A stretch of 64,000 nt of DNA from Agrobacterium tumefaciens. Its GTDB lineage: Bacteria > Pseudomonadota > Alphaproteobacteria > Rhizobiales > Rhizobiaceae. The stretch covers positions 682,001 through 746,000 of the forward strand of contig NZ_CP072308.1 in the NCBI RefSeq assembly GCF_017726655.1. The letters run 5' to 3'. Numbering within the stretch: the stretch's first letter is position 1; the number at the start of each line of letters is the position of its first letter. The notes beneath the pieces are model-generated. The model ran no database searches, had not been told where the DNA came from, and saw only the letters and a list, made by a program, of their open reading frames with translations. Positions 29,098 through 38,883 of the stretch are shown here, one piece after another. Made by a program: the position numbers and the translations under genes.

Positions 29098-29321
29098 CAC
29101 AGCCCGATCTACCCCTTGCCTGAAACGCCGAACGAATGGGACGCGTCGGGGCCTCGCCTGGGAACGACTTCTGGAGCTTTGGTTACCTCCAATTTGCAAA
29201 ATGTAAATCCGAGCGGAGCTTAACCAGATTTTAGGGGATTGCGGAACACATATGGAACATATAGTGTTCGTTCTGTATTTGTTTCGCGACTCCAACGACG
29301 ATTCTCAAGGGTGTTTTCCTC
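29098..29321. promoter_or_regulatory. purU-lexA intergenic region
   Basis: This 224-base gap holds the lexA promoter with its SOS box at 29255-29269. Nothing else could be recognised in the first 140 bases. Confidence 0.5.
29255..29269. promoter_or_regulatory. SOS box (LexA operator) of lexA
   Basis: GAAC-ATATAGT-GTTC matches the alphaproteobacterial LexA consensus GAAC-N7-GTTC exactly. It lies 53 bases before the lexA start. Another GAAC at 29244 and a GTTC at 29269-29272 flank it, so extra half-sites may be present. It indicates autoregulation of lexA. Confidence 0.9.
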
Positions 29322-30044
29322 ATGCTCACGCGCAAACAGCAGGAATTGCTTCTCTTCATTCATGAGCGAATGAAAGAGTCCGGCGTGCCGCCCTCCTTCG
29401 ATGAAATGAAGGATGCACTCGATCTTGCTTCCAAATCCGGCATCCACCGGCTGATCACGGCGCTCGAAGAGCGCGGCTTTATTCGCCGGCTACCCAACAG
29501 GGCGCGAGCGCTCGAGGTCATCAAGCTTCCGGAGGCCTATACGCCGGGCGCAAGGCCGCAGCGCGGCTTCTCACCGAGCGTTATCGAAGGCAGTCTCGGC
29601 AAACCGAAAACGCCGGAGCCGCCCCCTGCTCCCAAGGCACCCGCAAACGACATTGCAGGTGCGGCGACCGTACCTGTCATGGGCCGGATCGCTGCCGGTG
29701 TGCCGATCTCGGCCATTCAGAACAATACACATGACGTGGCCGTTCCAATGGACATGCTAGGCTCAGGCGAACATTACGCGCTTGAGGTCAAGGGCGATTC
29801 GATGATCGAGGCCGGCATTTTCGATGGCGATACGGTCATCATCCGCAATGGCAATACGGCCAATCCGGGCGATATCGTTGTGGCGCTGGTGGACGATGAG
29901 GAGGCGACGCTGAAGCGGTTCCGCCGCAAGGGCGCGTCCATCGCGCTGGAGGCTGCAAACCCGGCCTACGAGACCCGCATTTTTGGGCCTGATCGGGTGA
30001 AAATTCAGGGCAAGCTGGTGGGGCTTATCCGGCGCTATCATTGA
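29322..30044 (+). CDS. lexA: LexA repressor
   Basis: LexA represses the SOS genes and is inactivated by RecA-stimulated self-cleavage. The N-terminal winged helix is at 1-65 ([16 protein letters not shown]). A Pro-rich linker (about 95-108) precedes the S24 peptidase domain, with cleavage site Ala125-Gly126 in GRIAAGVP and catalytic Ser160 (GDSM) and Lys198. At 240 residues it matches the longer rhizobial LexA proteins. Upstream lies a perfect GAAC-N7-GTTC box. Confidence 0.96.
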   Translation: MLTRKQQELLLFIHERMKESGVPPSFDEMKDALDLASKSGIHRLITALEERGFIRRLPNRARALEVIKLPEAYTPGARPQRGFSPSVIEGSLGKPKTPEPPPAPKAPANDIAGAATVPVMGRIAAGVPISAIQNNTHDVAVPMDMLGSGEHYALEVKGDSMIEAGIFDGDTVIIRNGNTANPGDIVVALVDDEEATLKRFRRKGASIALEAANPAYETRIFGPDRVKIQGKLVGLIRRYH

Positions 30045-30301
30045 TGCCGCCGCCGGTCCGGATAAAACCGGATCGATTGGCAAGACATATCTAGCCTTCA
30101 AGATGAATGGCGCGTCATTCCGGTGGATTGATGCGCTTTTTTTCTTTTGAAGCGATGAAGGTGCTTTTGAAAGGGTCAAGGCACGAATTCGGCCTGGATG
30201 TCGTTCACCCATCAACGGGCTTTATGAGTGCGATGGATTCTTTGCGATATTCGCCGCAACGTCGCTGGTATAAAAACCGCGACATAGTCAGGAGACACGC
30301 C

Positions 30302-30979
30302 ATGTACGATCTTTATATCGCAAACAAGAACTACTCCTCCTGGTCGCTGCGGCCATGGGTGTTGATGCGCACGCTCGGTATTGCCTTTGAAGAGAAACTC
30401 GTTCCCTTTGGCGAAGGCGTCTCATTTTCCACTTTTTCTCCCACCGGCAAGGTCCCCTGCCTCGTCGATGAGGGTGTGACGGTCTGGGAATCGCTGTCGA
30501 TCGCGGAATATCTCGCCGAGCGTCATCAAGGGGTCTGGGCAAGCGACAAGCAGGCCAGAGCCTGGTCGCGTTCGGCGGCAAGCGAAATGCATGCTGGATT
30601 TTCGTCGCTGCGCAATCTCTACCCCATGTCGGTCGGCATTCGTGTCACGCCAAAGGGTGGTGATGCCGGGCTGGCAGCTGATATCAAGCGTATCGATGTT
30701 TTGTGGAGCGAAGGCCTTTCGACCTTCGGTGGTCCTTATCTCGCCGGCCAGAAGTTCACGGCAGTGGACGCCTTCTTCTGCCCCGTGGCATTCCGTTTCC
30801 AGACTTACGGTGCGGATCTTTCCCCCGCAGCAAAGGCCTATTGCGAGCGCCTGCTCGCCCTGCCCGCCATGCGCGAGTGGTATGAGGCAGGCCTGAAAGA
30901 AATGTGGCGGGACCCGGCGCATGAAGACGAAATCGCCAGCATCGGTAAGTTGACTGCGGATCTGCGCGCGAAGGCTTGA
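30302..30979 (+). CDS. Glutathione S-transferase family protein
   Basis: The 225-residue protein has a thioredoxin-like N-terminus (YDLYIANKNYSSWSLRPWVLM, then GKVPCLVDEGVTVWESLSIAEYLAE) and an all-helical C-terminal domain. NYSSWSLRPW is a signature of a bacterial GST subgroup with a Ser catalytic region. The substrate is unknown; conjugation or reductive detoxification are possible. The ATG at 30302 has AGGAG seven bases upstream. A longer frame from 30107 lacks support. It ends 19 bases from the convergent comEC-like gene. Confidence 0.87.
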   Translation: MYDLYIANKNYSSWSLRPWVLMRTLGIAFEEKLVPFGEGVSFSTFSPTGKVPCLVDEGVTVWESLSIAEYLAERHQGVWASDKQARAWSRSAASEMHAGFSSLRNLYPMSVGIRVTPKGGDAGLAADIKRIDVLWSEGLSTFGGPYLAGQKFTAVDAFFCPVAFRFQTYGADLSPAAKAYCERLLALPAMREWYEAGLKEMWRDPAHEDEIASIGKLTADLRAKA

Positions 30980-30998
30980 GACGCTTTGCCGGCGGCAA

Positions 30999-33521
30999 TC
31001 ATTGCGACGCCGCCAGCAGACGCGTGATCGTTTCCGGTAGCTCATGCTCGTAGCGACCAGATTTCCAATCGTAATATCGATGTTCGCTCCAAGGCCGGTT
31101 CATGCCTGCGGTCGAAGCGCGCAGTTTCTCGACGACGCCCGGCTGATTGGCTGACGCGAACTTGATCTCCACCGAACCAATGCGCCGCAAGATGTCTCGA
31201 TTGAGAAGCAGCGCGCCTGAGCGGCAGTGTGAAAACGAGGTTCTCTGGGAAACAATGACGACGTCGGCGATGTCACATGCCTTTCCAGCCAGACGCCCTT
31301 CCTCCAGCACGATGATCCATTCGCCGCTCTGTGCCTGCGCCACGCACCAGCGACCCCGCTTGCAGGTGAAAACGCCCGGCGTTCCCGCTTTCAGCGCAAC
31401 CGCCATCTCGCGTGCGGCGGATCTCAACTCCTCCTGCGACAGCTTTGCTTTTTTGGTAAACGTCTCTGGCCGGTCCCGCTGCAGAATAACCGGCGCCTGC
31501 GGTGTCTTGGCAAGCAGCAGCGCCCTCTGCCACTGGTCATAAATAAAGCCATGGGGTCGGGTTCTCGTCGTGTAAACCTTCTCATCGGCAAGAAGCGCCA
31601 CCAGCGAGCCATCTTCATGAACGAGGAGATCCGGCAGATCGCGTTGAAATGTCGTTGCCGAGAGCCCGAAGGCAAGCAGCAGAGGCGGGATGCCCAAGAG
31701 CGCCAGGCGGCTGCGCAACAGGGTGAGCAGCAGAAAGCCGGCCGAGGCGATACCGATGAACCAGCCATGCGGGCGTCCGGTCGCTGCGCTTCCGCCCCAG
31801 GACGCAACTTCGTCCGCGACCTCGATGACCATCGCCATGCCATAGCCCATCACCTTCAGAAATGGCGCGTCGAGCCCGAACGGCATCAGCAGCATGGCGA
31901 TCAGACCGAAGGGCATCACAATCAGCGACATCAGCGGCGTCGCGGCAAGATTGGCGAAAAGTCCATAGGTGGTGACACGTTGGAAATGTTCGGCGGAATA
32001 GATTGCCGTCGAAAGCCCGCCAATCAGCGACGTCGTGATGACGCCCGCCATCACAGCGCCTGCCATCTGCGCGACCGTGATCCAGCTGGGCTTTCTTCCC
32101 ATATAAAGACGCTCGCGACCACTACGCCGGCGGCTCCAGGCGGCGTAGGCGGAAACAAGCGCGATTGTCGCCGCAAAAGACATCTGAAAGCTTGGCCCCA
32201 TCACTTCGGAGGGCGAGAGCGCGAGAACAATGAGAGCGGAAAGCGCGACGTTTCTGAGGCTGAGCGACGGCTGGTCAAAGAGCACCGCGACCAGCATGAT
32301 CGACATCATCAGCCAGGCCCGTTCTGCTGAAACCGCAAAGCCGGAGATCAGATAGTAGCATAGCGTCATGACGAGCGCTGCGAAGGCGGATATCTTCTTG
32401 ACTGGCCATCGCTGGGCAAAGGCCGGAAACAGGCTGAACCCCATCCTCATGCCCACAAAGAAGATGCCTGACGCCAGGGCCATGTTGAGCCCGGATATGG
32501 CGACGATATGGGCAAGCCCCGACACCCGCAACGCCTCCATTGTCTCCGGCGATATGGCCTGTCGCTCATCGGTGACGATGGAGGCGGCGAAGGCACCCGC
32601 GTCGCCTCCGATCGTCGTGCGAATGCGCTCGGCGATGGCGGCGCGCAGGCGATAGAGCCACATGTCGGCCATCTCCAGCCAACCCTCAGCCCCAAGGTTC
32701 GCCATCGCCAACGGCTGGGGCGGCTGGTAAAAGAAGCCTGTCGCTCCGATACCGCGGAAATAGGATGAAAAGGCGAAATCGTTCAATCCCGGCAGAGCCG
32801 GTCCGGACGGCGGAGAGAGCCGCGCCTTGCCGCGAATGATCGCGCCTATCGGCATGGGTTCGCCGCCACCACGCGCGAGAAGCGACACCCTCCCCGGCGA
32901 ACGCGTAAGTGATGGTGCTTCAGTGGAGTGGAGCTCGACGAGATATCGCCAGTCACCCCGCGCATCCACCTCACGCCGGACGACCTTCCCGGTAACCGTC
33001 GTGGTCACCGGCGTGTCCAGAAGGACAGTCGCGGCGCGGCGGGTTTCCAGTTCCGCAAAAAGCATGCCGAGCAACATCAGCGCGACAACGCTGCAAACCC
33101 TTGACCCGGCATCAAGGCGATATCTGGTTAGCAGCGCCAAGGGGGCCGCGACCAAAATCGCGACGATCAGAAGCGGCAAGGAAGGCGTGGTCCCAAGAGA
33201 AAACCACAGGATTGCCCCGCAGCCGATGAAGACGGGTACAAAGAGGAAATCGTGACCGAATGCGCGTTCTTCCGTCAGCCATGCGGCAAGTTTTTGAGAA
33301 ACGGAAATGTTCCGCGCCGCCACGTCAACCAAGGCCGGCACAACAGCGGTCGGAACGGCGCCTGAGCGCCGCAGCGGCGCCAGGATATCCACCGTGCCGG
33401 GGGTATCTCCCTGCAGCGTTTTGACATATCCGAAATGCTCTTTTTCACCTTGACCAAGCATTCTGGGCCGCGCCCCTGCCGCACTGAAGACAGGTTTGCA
33501 GATGGACTGCCGGTATTGCAA
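30999..33521 (-). CDS. ComEC/Rec2-like membrane channel protein
   Basis: The 840-residue protein has an N-terminal membrane section with a DUF4131-type domain and then the competence domain. The conserved features are SGLAHIVAISGLNMALASG and AERAWLMMSIM. It would form the inner-membrane DNA channel. The C-terminal 250 residues follow the last membrane helices, but I see no HxHxDH metallo-beta-lactamase motif in them, unlike full-length ComEC. The TTG start at 33521 follows AGGA; an ATG at 33461 is an alternative without a ribosome site. Whether this organism takes up DNA naturally is not known. Confidence 0.82.
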   Translation of the reverse strand: MQYRQSICKPVFSAAGARPRMLGQGEKEHFGYVKTLQGDTPGTVDILAPLRRSGAVPTAVVPALVDVAARNISVSQKLAAWLTEERAFGHDFLFVPVFIGCGAILWFSLGTTPSLPLLIVAILVAAPLALLTRYRLDAGSRVCSVVALMLLGMLFAELETRRAATVLLDTPVTTTVTGKVVRREVDARGDWRYLVELHSTEAPSLTRSPGRVSLLARGGGEPMPIGAIIRGKARLSPPSGPALPGLNDFAFSSYFRGIGATGFFYQPPQPLAMANLGAEGWLEMADMWLYRLRAAIAERIRTTIGGDAGAFAASIVTDERQAISPETMEALRVSGLAHIVAISGLNMALASGIFFVGMRMGFSLFPAFAQRWPVKKISAFAALVMTLCYYLISGFAVSAERAWLMMSIMLVAVLFDQPSLSLRNVALSALIVLALSPSEVMGPSFQMSFAATIALVSAYAAWSRRRSGRERLYMGRKPSWITVAQMAGAVMAGVITTSLIGGLSTAIYSAEHFQRVTTYGLFANLAATPLMSLIVMPFGLIAMLLMPFGLDAPFLKVMGYGMAMVIEVADEVASWGGSAATGRPHGWFIGIASAGFLLLTLLRSRLALLGIPPLLLAFGLSATTFQRDLPDLLVHEDGSLVALLADEKVYTTRTRPHGFIYDQWQRALLLAKTPQAPVILQRDRPETFTKKAKLSQEELRSAAREMAVALKAGTPGVFTCKRGRWCVAQAQSGEWIIVLEEGRLAGKACDIADVVIVSQRTSFSHCRSGALLLNRDILRRIGSVEIKFASANQPGVVEKLRASTAGMNRPWSEHRYYDWKSGRYEHELPETITRLLAASQ

Positions 33522-33723
33522 TGCTTTCCTTTAACTCTGCGTTGACCGAGATTGAATTGCTGCCAATCACAAGGCCAAAAGCAAGGCGTTCACCTTTGCC
33601 GCAATGCACAATTTGACCTTTGGATAGCTTGGCATCTGCGACAGGATCATATAGCTAATCGGTAGACGCTTAACCGCGGGGCGCATCCAAACGCCCCCAC
33701 CCGCATGTTTTCGGAGGATCAGT
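33522..33723. promoter_or_regulatory. Divergent promoter region of gltA and the comEC-like gene
   Basis: GGGGCG/CGCCCC (33678-33697) forms a small hairpin in the probable gltA leader, and GGAGG lies just before the gltA ATG. A TTGACC at 33613 could be a -35 element, without a clear -10. Confidence 0.4.
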
Positions 33724-35013
33724 ATGACGGAAAAAAGCGCTACAGTGACACTTGGCGACAAACAGGTCGAACTCCCTGTCAGGGAAGGCACGATCGGGCC
33801 GAGCGTCGTCGATATCGCCACGCTGTATAAGAACACCGGCTCCTTCACCTACGACCCGGGTTTCACGTCGACAGCCTCCTGCGAATCCAAGATCACCTAT
33901 ATCGATGGTGACGAGGGCGTGCTGCTGCATCGCGGCTTCCCGATCGAGCAGCTGGCCGAACAGGGCGACTTCCTGGAAACCTGCTATCTGCTGCTGTACG
34001 GCGAACTGCCGACGGCTGCGCAGAAGAAGGACTTCGACACCCGCGTCACGCGCCACACCATGGTGCACGAGCAGATGAGCCGCTTTTTCACCGGCTACCG
34101 TCGCGATGCGCATCCGATGGCCGTCATGTGCGGCACGGTCGGCGCTCTCTCGGCTTTCTACCACGACTCGACCGACATCACCGATCCGCACCAGCGCATG
34201 GTCGCTTCCCTGCGCATGATCGCCAAGATGCCGACGATCGCCGCCATGGCCTACAAGTATCATATCGGCCAGCCCTTCGTTTACCCGAAGAACGATCTGG
34301 ATTACGCCTCCAACTTCCTGCACATGTGCTTTGCCGTACCGTGCGAGGACTACAAGGTCGATCCGGTTCTGGCACGTGCCATGGACCGCATCTTCATCCT
34401 GCATGCCGATCACGAGCAGAACGCCTCCACCTCCACGGTGCGTCTTGCCGGTTCTTCGGGTGCAAACCCGTTCGCCTGTATCGCGGCTGGCATCGCCTGC
34501 CTCTGGGGTCCGGCTCACGGCGGCGCCAATGAAGCGGCGCTCAACATGCTCAACGAAATCGGCACGGTTGACCGTATTCCGGAATATATCGCCCGCGCCA
34601 AGGACAAGAACGACCCGTTCCGCCTGATGGGCTTTGGCCACCGCGTCTACAAGAACTACGACCCGCGCGCCAAGATCATGCAGAAGACGATGTATGAGGT
34701 GCTGGAAGCTACCGGCAACTCCGACGATCCGATCATGCAGGTCGCGCTGGAACTGGAAAAGATTGCCCTTTCCGACCCTTACTTCGTCGAGAAGAAGCTT
34801 TACCCGAATGTCGACTTCTATTCCGGCATCACGCTGAAGGCGCTCGGCTTCCCCACGACCATGTTTACCGTTCTCTTCGCCCTTGCCCGCACCGTTGGCT
34901 GGATCGCGCAGTGGAACGAAATGATCGAAGATCCGCAGCAGCGTATCGGTCGTCCGCGCCAGCTCTACACGGGCGCCGGCAAGCGCGATTACGTTCCGGT
35001 TTCCAAGCGCTAA
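33724..35013 (+). CDS. gltA: Citrate synthase (type II)
   Basis: GltA condenses acetyl-CoA and oxaloacetate to begin the TCA cycle. The 429-residue protein shows the three catalytic regions: [26 protein letters not shown] and [15 protein letters not shown]. Its N-terminal beta domain with [19 protein letters not shown] is of the Gram-negative hexameric type controlled by NADH. It stands alone with its own leader and terminator, and as the partner of pyruvate dehydrogenase it is in the same region as pdhABC. Confidence 0.97.
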   Translation: MTEKSATVTLGDKQVELPVREGTIGPSVVDIATLYKNTGSFTYDPGFTSTASCESKITYIDGDEGVLLHRGFPIEQLAEQGDFLETCYLLLYGELPTAAQKKDFDTRVTRHTMVHEQMSRFFTGYRRDAHPMAVMCGTVGALSAFYHDSTDITDPHQRMVASLRMIAKMPTIAAMAYKYHIGQPFVYPKNDLDYASNFLHMCFAVPCEDYKVDPVLARAMDRIFILHADHEQNASTSTVRLAGSSGANPFACIAAGIACLWGPAHGGANEAALNMLNEIGTVDRIPEYIARAKDKNDPFRLMGFGHRVYKNYDPRAKIMQKTMYEVLEATGNSDDPIMQVALELEKIALSDPYFVEKKLYPNVDFYSGITLKALGFPTTMFTVLFALARTVGWIAQWNEMIEDPQQRIGRPRQLYTGAGKRDYVPVSKR

Positions 35014-35034
35014 GCAGCGAAACCAACCAACAGC

Positions 35035-35067
35035 AAAGGCCGGCAGGTTTTCACCTCCGGCCTTTTT
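35035..35067 (+). terminator. Rho-independent terminator of gltA
   Basis: AAAGGCCGG and CCGGCCTTT, extended by AGG/CCT, form a long stem followed by TTTTTC on the plus strand. It begins about 20 bases after the gltA stop and lies before the convergent ABC gene. Confidence 0.85.
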
Positions 35068-35087
35068 CTTGTTCGTCCTGATGGTTC

Positions 35088-35822
35088 TCAGTGGCGTGCG
35101 GCGACACCGAGAAACTGCTTGAGTTCAGGGGTCGCGGGATTGGAGAACACCTCTTCCGGTGGGCCGATTTCATGGACCCTGCCCTCGTGCATGAAGACGA
35201 CGCGGGAGCAGACGTCGCGCGCGAATTTCATTTCATGTGTTACCATCAACAACGTCATGCCTTCACTGGCCAATTCACGCACCACCGCCAGCACCTCCGA
35301 GACCAACTCGGGATCGAGTGCCGAGGTGATCTCGTCGCATAGCAGGGCGATCGGCTGCATGGCGAGCGCGCGGGCAATGGCGACGCGCTGCTGCTGACCG
35401 CCTGATAGTTCATCGGGATAGGCATCGAATTTATGAGCCAGACCCACCCGTTCCAGCATCTTGCGGGCGACGGCTTCCGCTTCCGGTTTGGGTGTCTTCT
35501 TCACTACGGTCTGCGACAGCATGACGTTGCCGCCAACGGTCTGGTGCGGAAAAAGGTTGAACTGCTGGAAGATCATGCCGACCTTCAGCCGCAGGGCTTT
35601 CAGATGCAGATCATCATCGAGAAGCTGCGCGCCGGCGACCGATATGGAACCAGCCGAAATCGTCTCCAGCCCGTTGATGCAGCGAAGCAGGGTCGACTTT
35701 CCAGAACCGCTCTTGCCGATGATGGCGATGACTTCACCCGGCTCCACATCGAGATTGATGCCCTTCAGAACCTCGTTGCTTCCATAGCTTTTACGGACTT
35801 CAGTGATTTCGATGAGCGACAT
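35088..35822 (-). CDS. Polar amino acid-type ABC transporter ATPase
   Basis: The 244-residue ATPase has Walker A GKSGSGKST, Q-loop FQQFNLFPH, signature LSGGQQQRVAIARAL and Walker B IALLCDEITSALDPE. It is of the GlnQ/HisP group that energises uptake of amino acids and opines. The ATG at 35822 (MSLIEITEVRKSYG) overlaps the end of the preceding permease gene by 23 bases. Last gene of a regulator-binding protein-permease-permease-ATPase operon. Confidence 0.93.
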   Translation of the reverse strand: MSLIEITEVRKSYGSNEVLKGINLDVEPGEVIAIIGKSGSGKSTLLRCINGLETISAGSISVAGAQLLDDDLHLKALRLKVGMIFQQFNLFPHQTVGGNVMLSQTVVKKTPKPEAEAVARKMLERVGLAHKFDAYPDELSGGQQQRVAIARALAMQPIALLCDEITSALDPELVSEVLAVVRELASEGMTLLMVTHEMKFARDVCSRVVFMHEGRVHEIGPPEEVFSNPATPELKQFLGVAARH

Positions 35823-36459
35823 TGAGCTTCCTTTCCAGGATCTGGCTGCTCTTCGACAGAGGCCAGCACAGCGCGAAATAGATGAGGGCGACGAGGCCAT
35901 AAACGGTGAAGGGCTGGAAGGTGGCGTTGGTGACCACGGTGCCCGCCTTGGACAGTTCGACAAAACCGATGATCGAGGTCACGGCCGTTCCCTTGATGAC
36001 CTGCACGAAGAAACCGACGGTTGGCGGAATGGCGACCCGCATGGCCTGGGGCAGGATGACATAACGCATCTGTTGCAGACGCCCCATGGCTAGGCTTGCC
36101 GAGGCCTCCCACTGTCCTTTGGCAACGGATTCGACGCAGCCGCGCCAGATTTCCGTGAGGAAGGCCGCCGCCCACAGGATCAGAGTGAGGCCTGCCGCGA
36201 GCCAGGCGGGCACATCGATGCCGAACAGGCCGAGGCCAAAAAAGGCGATGAACAGCTGCATCAGAAGCGGCGTGCCCTGAAAAAGCTCGACGTAATAACG
36301 AGCGAAGGCCCGCATCGATTTTTTTCGGGAAATACGCATGAAGAGCAGAAGGAGCGCCACCAGACCACCGCCGACGAAGGAGACGAGCGAGAGAAGCACG
36401 GTCCAGCGCGTGGCAAGGAGCAGATTTCTGAGAATATCCCAGGTGGAGAATTCGATCAT
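35800..36459 (-). CDS. Polar amino acid-type ABC transporter permease (second)
   Basis: This 219-residue membrane protein has the HisM/GlnP-type binding-protein-dependent transport motif EASASLAMGRLQQMRYVILPQA, with the sequence YYVELFQGTPLLMQLF. It forms a pair with the permease encoded just upstream, and the two overlap by four bases. Substrate is unknown. Confidence 0.92.
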   Translation of the reverse strand: MIEFSTWDILRNLLLATRWTVLLSLVSFVGGGLVALLLLFMRISRKKSMRAFARYYVELFQGTPLLMQLFIAFFGLGLFGIDVPAWLAAGLTLILWAAAFLTEIWRGCVESVAKGQWEASASLAMGRLQQMRYVILPQAMRVAIPPTVGFFVQVIKGTAVTSIIGFVELSKAGTVVTNATFQPFTVYGLVALIYFALCWPLSKSSQILERKLNVAHRNH

Positions 36460-37127
36460 CGGACACTCCTGCGCGGAAAGATGACGTTGCCGCCGATGAC
36501 CAGCACCTGCCGGAGAAGAATGGCGAGCACGAGATAGATGAGGGTGGAAACCATGTAGGCCTCGAAGGCGCGGAAGGTACGCGACTGGATGAAGTTGGCC
36601 GCGAAGGTCAGGTCCTCGGCAGCGATCTGCGAGACGACCGACGATCCGAGCATGACGATCACCACCTGCGAGGAAAGCGCCGGCCAGATGCGTTGCAACG
36701 ACGGCACCAGCACCACATGCCGGAAAGTTTCGAAACGGGTCATGGCAAGGCTCGCGCCGGCCTCGAACTGGCCCTTGGGCGTCGCCTGAATGCCCGCGCG
36801 TATGATCTCGCAGCTATAGGCCCCGAGATTGACGACCATGGCGATATTGGCAGCGCTCAGCTCCGACAATTGCAGGCCAAGCGATGGCAGGCCGAAAAAG
36901 ATGAAAAACAATTGTATGAGAAACGGCGTATTGCGAATGAGCTCCACATAGGTCGCGACCGGCGGCCGCAGCCATTTTGGCCCAAGCGCACGCACCCAGG
37001 CGCAGAATATGCCAAGAGCGATGCCAAGAACGCCGCCGACGGCGATCAATTCCAGCGTGACGCCGATACCCTTGGCGATCTGGGGATAATAGTCGAGGAG
37101 CCATCCAAAATCGAACGTGTATTTCAC
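36456..37127 (-). CDS. Polar amino acid-type ABC transporter permease (first)
   Basis: The 223-residue membrane protein has YVELIRNTPFLIQLFF and EAGASLAMTRFETFRHVVLVPSL, the EAA-loop motif of the HisM/GlnP family. I choose GTG at 37127 (MKYTFDFGWLLDYY), which has AAAGGA eight bases before it, instead of a longer frame from 37238 that has a hydrophilic extension of no family likeness. Confidence 0.9.
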   Translation of the reverse strand: MKYTFDFGWLLDYYPQIAKGIGVTLELIAVGGVLGIALGIFCAWVRALGPKWLRPPVATYVELIRNTPFLIQLFFIFFGLPSLGLQLSELSAANIAMVVNLGAYSCEIIRAGIQATPKGQFEAGASLAMTRFETFRHVVLVPSLQRIWPALSSQVVIVMLGSSVVSQIAAEDLTFAANFIQSRTFRAFEAYMVSTLIYLVLAILLRQVLVIGGNVIFPRRSVR

Positions 37128-37204
37128 CCGATGTATCCTTTCGGGGAAGACAAGGCGTGCGCCAGGCAGGATCGGCCCGACCGGCGCAGCTTTGTCACGG
37201 TTGG

Positions 37205-37990
37205 TCAGAGATCCTTCGGAAGATCGGTTTTCAGCCACTTCTGGGCGATGGTGTTCAGCGACCCATCGGTCTTTGCGGTGGCGATGATGCTGTTCACCTT
37301 TTCAAGAAGGGCCGGCTGTTCCTTGTTGAGGCCGATAAAGCAGGGCGAATTCTTGATCAGGAACTTCAGTTCGGGCCGCTTCGGCGGGTTCTTTGCGAGA
37401 ATGGCGGCGGCGACGACGTTGCCGGTGGCGACTGCTTCAACCTGCCCGGCAAGGAAAGCGGAGATCGTGCCGTTGTTGTCTTCGTAGCGCTTGATGGTCG
37501 TATCGGCGGGTGCAATCTTGGTCAGTTCCAGATCCTCGACAGCGCCGCGGGTGACACCGACGGTCTTGCCGGCCAAATCTTCCGCCTTGGTAACGGCGAC
37601 AGAGTCCGGCGCAAAGACGCCATTATAAAAGGGCGCATAGGCGGTGGAGAAGTCGATGACCTTTTCACGGTCCGGGTTCTTGCCGAGGCTCGAAATGACG
37701 AGGTCGACCTTGTTGGTCTGCAGATAGGGAACGCGGTTGGCGCTGGTGACCGGCACGAGTTCGACCTTTACGCCGAGCTTCTCGCCGATCAGATTGGCAA
37801 CGTCGATATCGTAGCCCTGGGGCGCCATGTCCGTGCCGACGCTGCCGAAGGGCGGAAAGTCCTGCGGGACGGCGACACGGATCGTGCCGCGGGAGGTGAT
37901 GTCACTGAGTGCATCGGCAAAGGCTACGGGCCCAAAACCGATCGTTGCCGAGATCGCGGCAATGGCAAGCAATGAACGTCTTGAAAACAT
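37205..37990 (-). CDS. Polar amino acid-type ABC transporter periplasmic binding protein
   Basis: A signal peptide (MFSRRSLLAIAAISATIGFG, cleavage after AFA) precedes a type II periplasmic binding fold (SBP_bac_3) with TIRVAVPQDFPPFG, GYDIDVANLIGEKLG and DLVISSLGKNPDREKVIDFS. The ligand is probably an amino acid or a similar small cationic or amide compound, without more precise evidence. It follows the GntR regulator gene by six bases. Confidence 0.92.
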   Translation of the reverse strand: MFSRRSLLAIAAISATIGFGPVAFADALSDITSRGTIRVAVPQDFPPFGSVGTDMAPQGYDIDVANLIGEKLGVKVELVPVTSANRVPYLQTNKVDLVISSLGKNPDREKVIDFSTAYAPFYNGVFAPDSVAVTKAEDLAGKTVGVTRGAVEDLELTKIAPADTTIKRYEDNNGTISAFLAGQVEAVATGNVVAAAILAKNPPKRPELKFLIKNSPCFIGLNKEQPALLEKVNSIIATAKTDGSLNTIAQKWLKTDLPKDL

Positions 37991-37996
37991 GGGAGG

Positions 37997-38707
37997 TTAC
38001 TCCTTGGGGCTTGGGGAAAGCGGTTGCAGTGAAAGGGAATTGCGCAGCTCGTAGAGCGGGTCCGGCCTGCGGGTGAGATCGAGACCCGTTTCAACTTCAT
38101 CGAGATGGCGGATGGCGAGTTCGGCGGCGGCGTGGAAATCAGCCGCCTTCAGTGCCTCGAAAATGCGGCAGTGCCCGTCATGCGATTGCTGCGCATGGAA
38201 ATCGGACTGGTAGAGCATGGAGATGAGAATGGTCCTAGCCGTGAGGTCACGCAGCACGTCGATGATGATCTCATTGCCCGCGATTTCCGCAATGCGAATG
38301 TGGAAATCGCCCATCAGGCAGGTCAGTCGCTGGCGATCACCCTTGGCGATCGCTGCTTTCTCCTCATCCAGATGATCGGCGAGGATTTTGAGACCTTCGC
38401 CGCTGATGCCCGAAAGATTGCGTAACAGGCCATATTCGATGACCCGCCGCGCTTCATAGACTTTGATGGATTCTTCGGCAGAAGGCTCCACGACAAACCA
38501 GCCACGGCGCGGGCTGACAGTGACGATGCCGCGGGTTTCCAGCCGCATCATCGCCTCACGAATACGGGTGCGCGAGACGCTAAAGAGGCTTGCGAGCTGG
38601 TTCTCGCTGAGGCGGGTGCCCGGACGGATGCGCGCCGAAAGAATGCCCGAGATGATGGCGTCTTCTACCGCGCTCTGGGCGCTTTCGGATGTATGGCTAT
38701 CTTGCAT
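37997..38707 (-). CDS. GntR-family (FCD domain) transcriptional regulator
   Basis: The 236-residue regulator has the GntR helix SENQLASLFSVSRTRIREAMMRLETRGIV and a C-terminal FCD ligand domain with metal-binding type His/Asp residues (LMGDFHIRIAEIAGNEI). It heads the operon of the ABC transporter and is likely to control it in response to the transported compound. The start at 38707 is supported by the gap to lpxB. Confidence 0.9.
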   Translation of the reverse strand: MQDSHTSESAQSAVEDAIISGILSARIRPGTRLSENQLASLFSVSRTRIREAMMRLETRGIVTVSPRRGWFVVEPSAEESIKVYEARRVIEYGLLRNLSGISGEGLKILADHLDEEKAAIAKGDRQRLTCLMGDFHIRIAEIAGNEIIIDVLRDLTARTILISMLYQSDFHAQQSHDGHCRIFEALKAADFHAAAELAIRHLDEVETGLDLTRRPDPLYELRNSLSLQPLSPSPKE

Positions 38708-38883
38708 ACAAGATTGAATGCAAGAGGTGTGCCAGACGTGGATCTAACCCTTTTTAGACTTGACGGAACGCTCGACTGCTGCGCTCGTGATCAGATGCGC
38801 CACGGCGGTATCCACATCTGCCTTGATCGTTAGCATTGTAGCAAGCTCTAATTCTCGCTGGCGGGAATTCGCTCCTGAATGGA
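38708..38883. other. Gap between lpxB and the GntR gene
   Basis: The 176 bases contain the probable promoter of the GntR-ABC operon and the end of the lipid A operon transcript. No strong terminator is seen. Confidence 0.4.

Noticed and set aside
30055-30082. GGTCCGG/CCGGATC hairpin after lexA as a terminator
   Set aside because: Imperfect seven-pair stem with no T tract.
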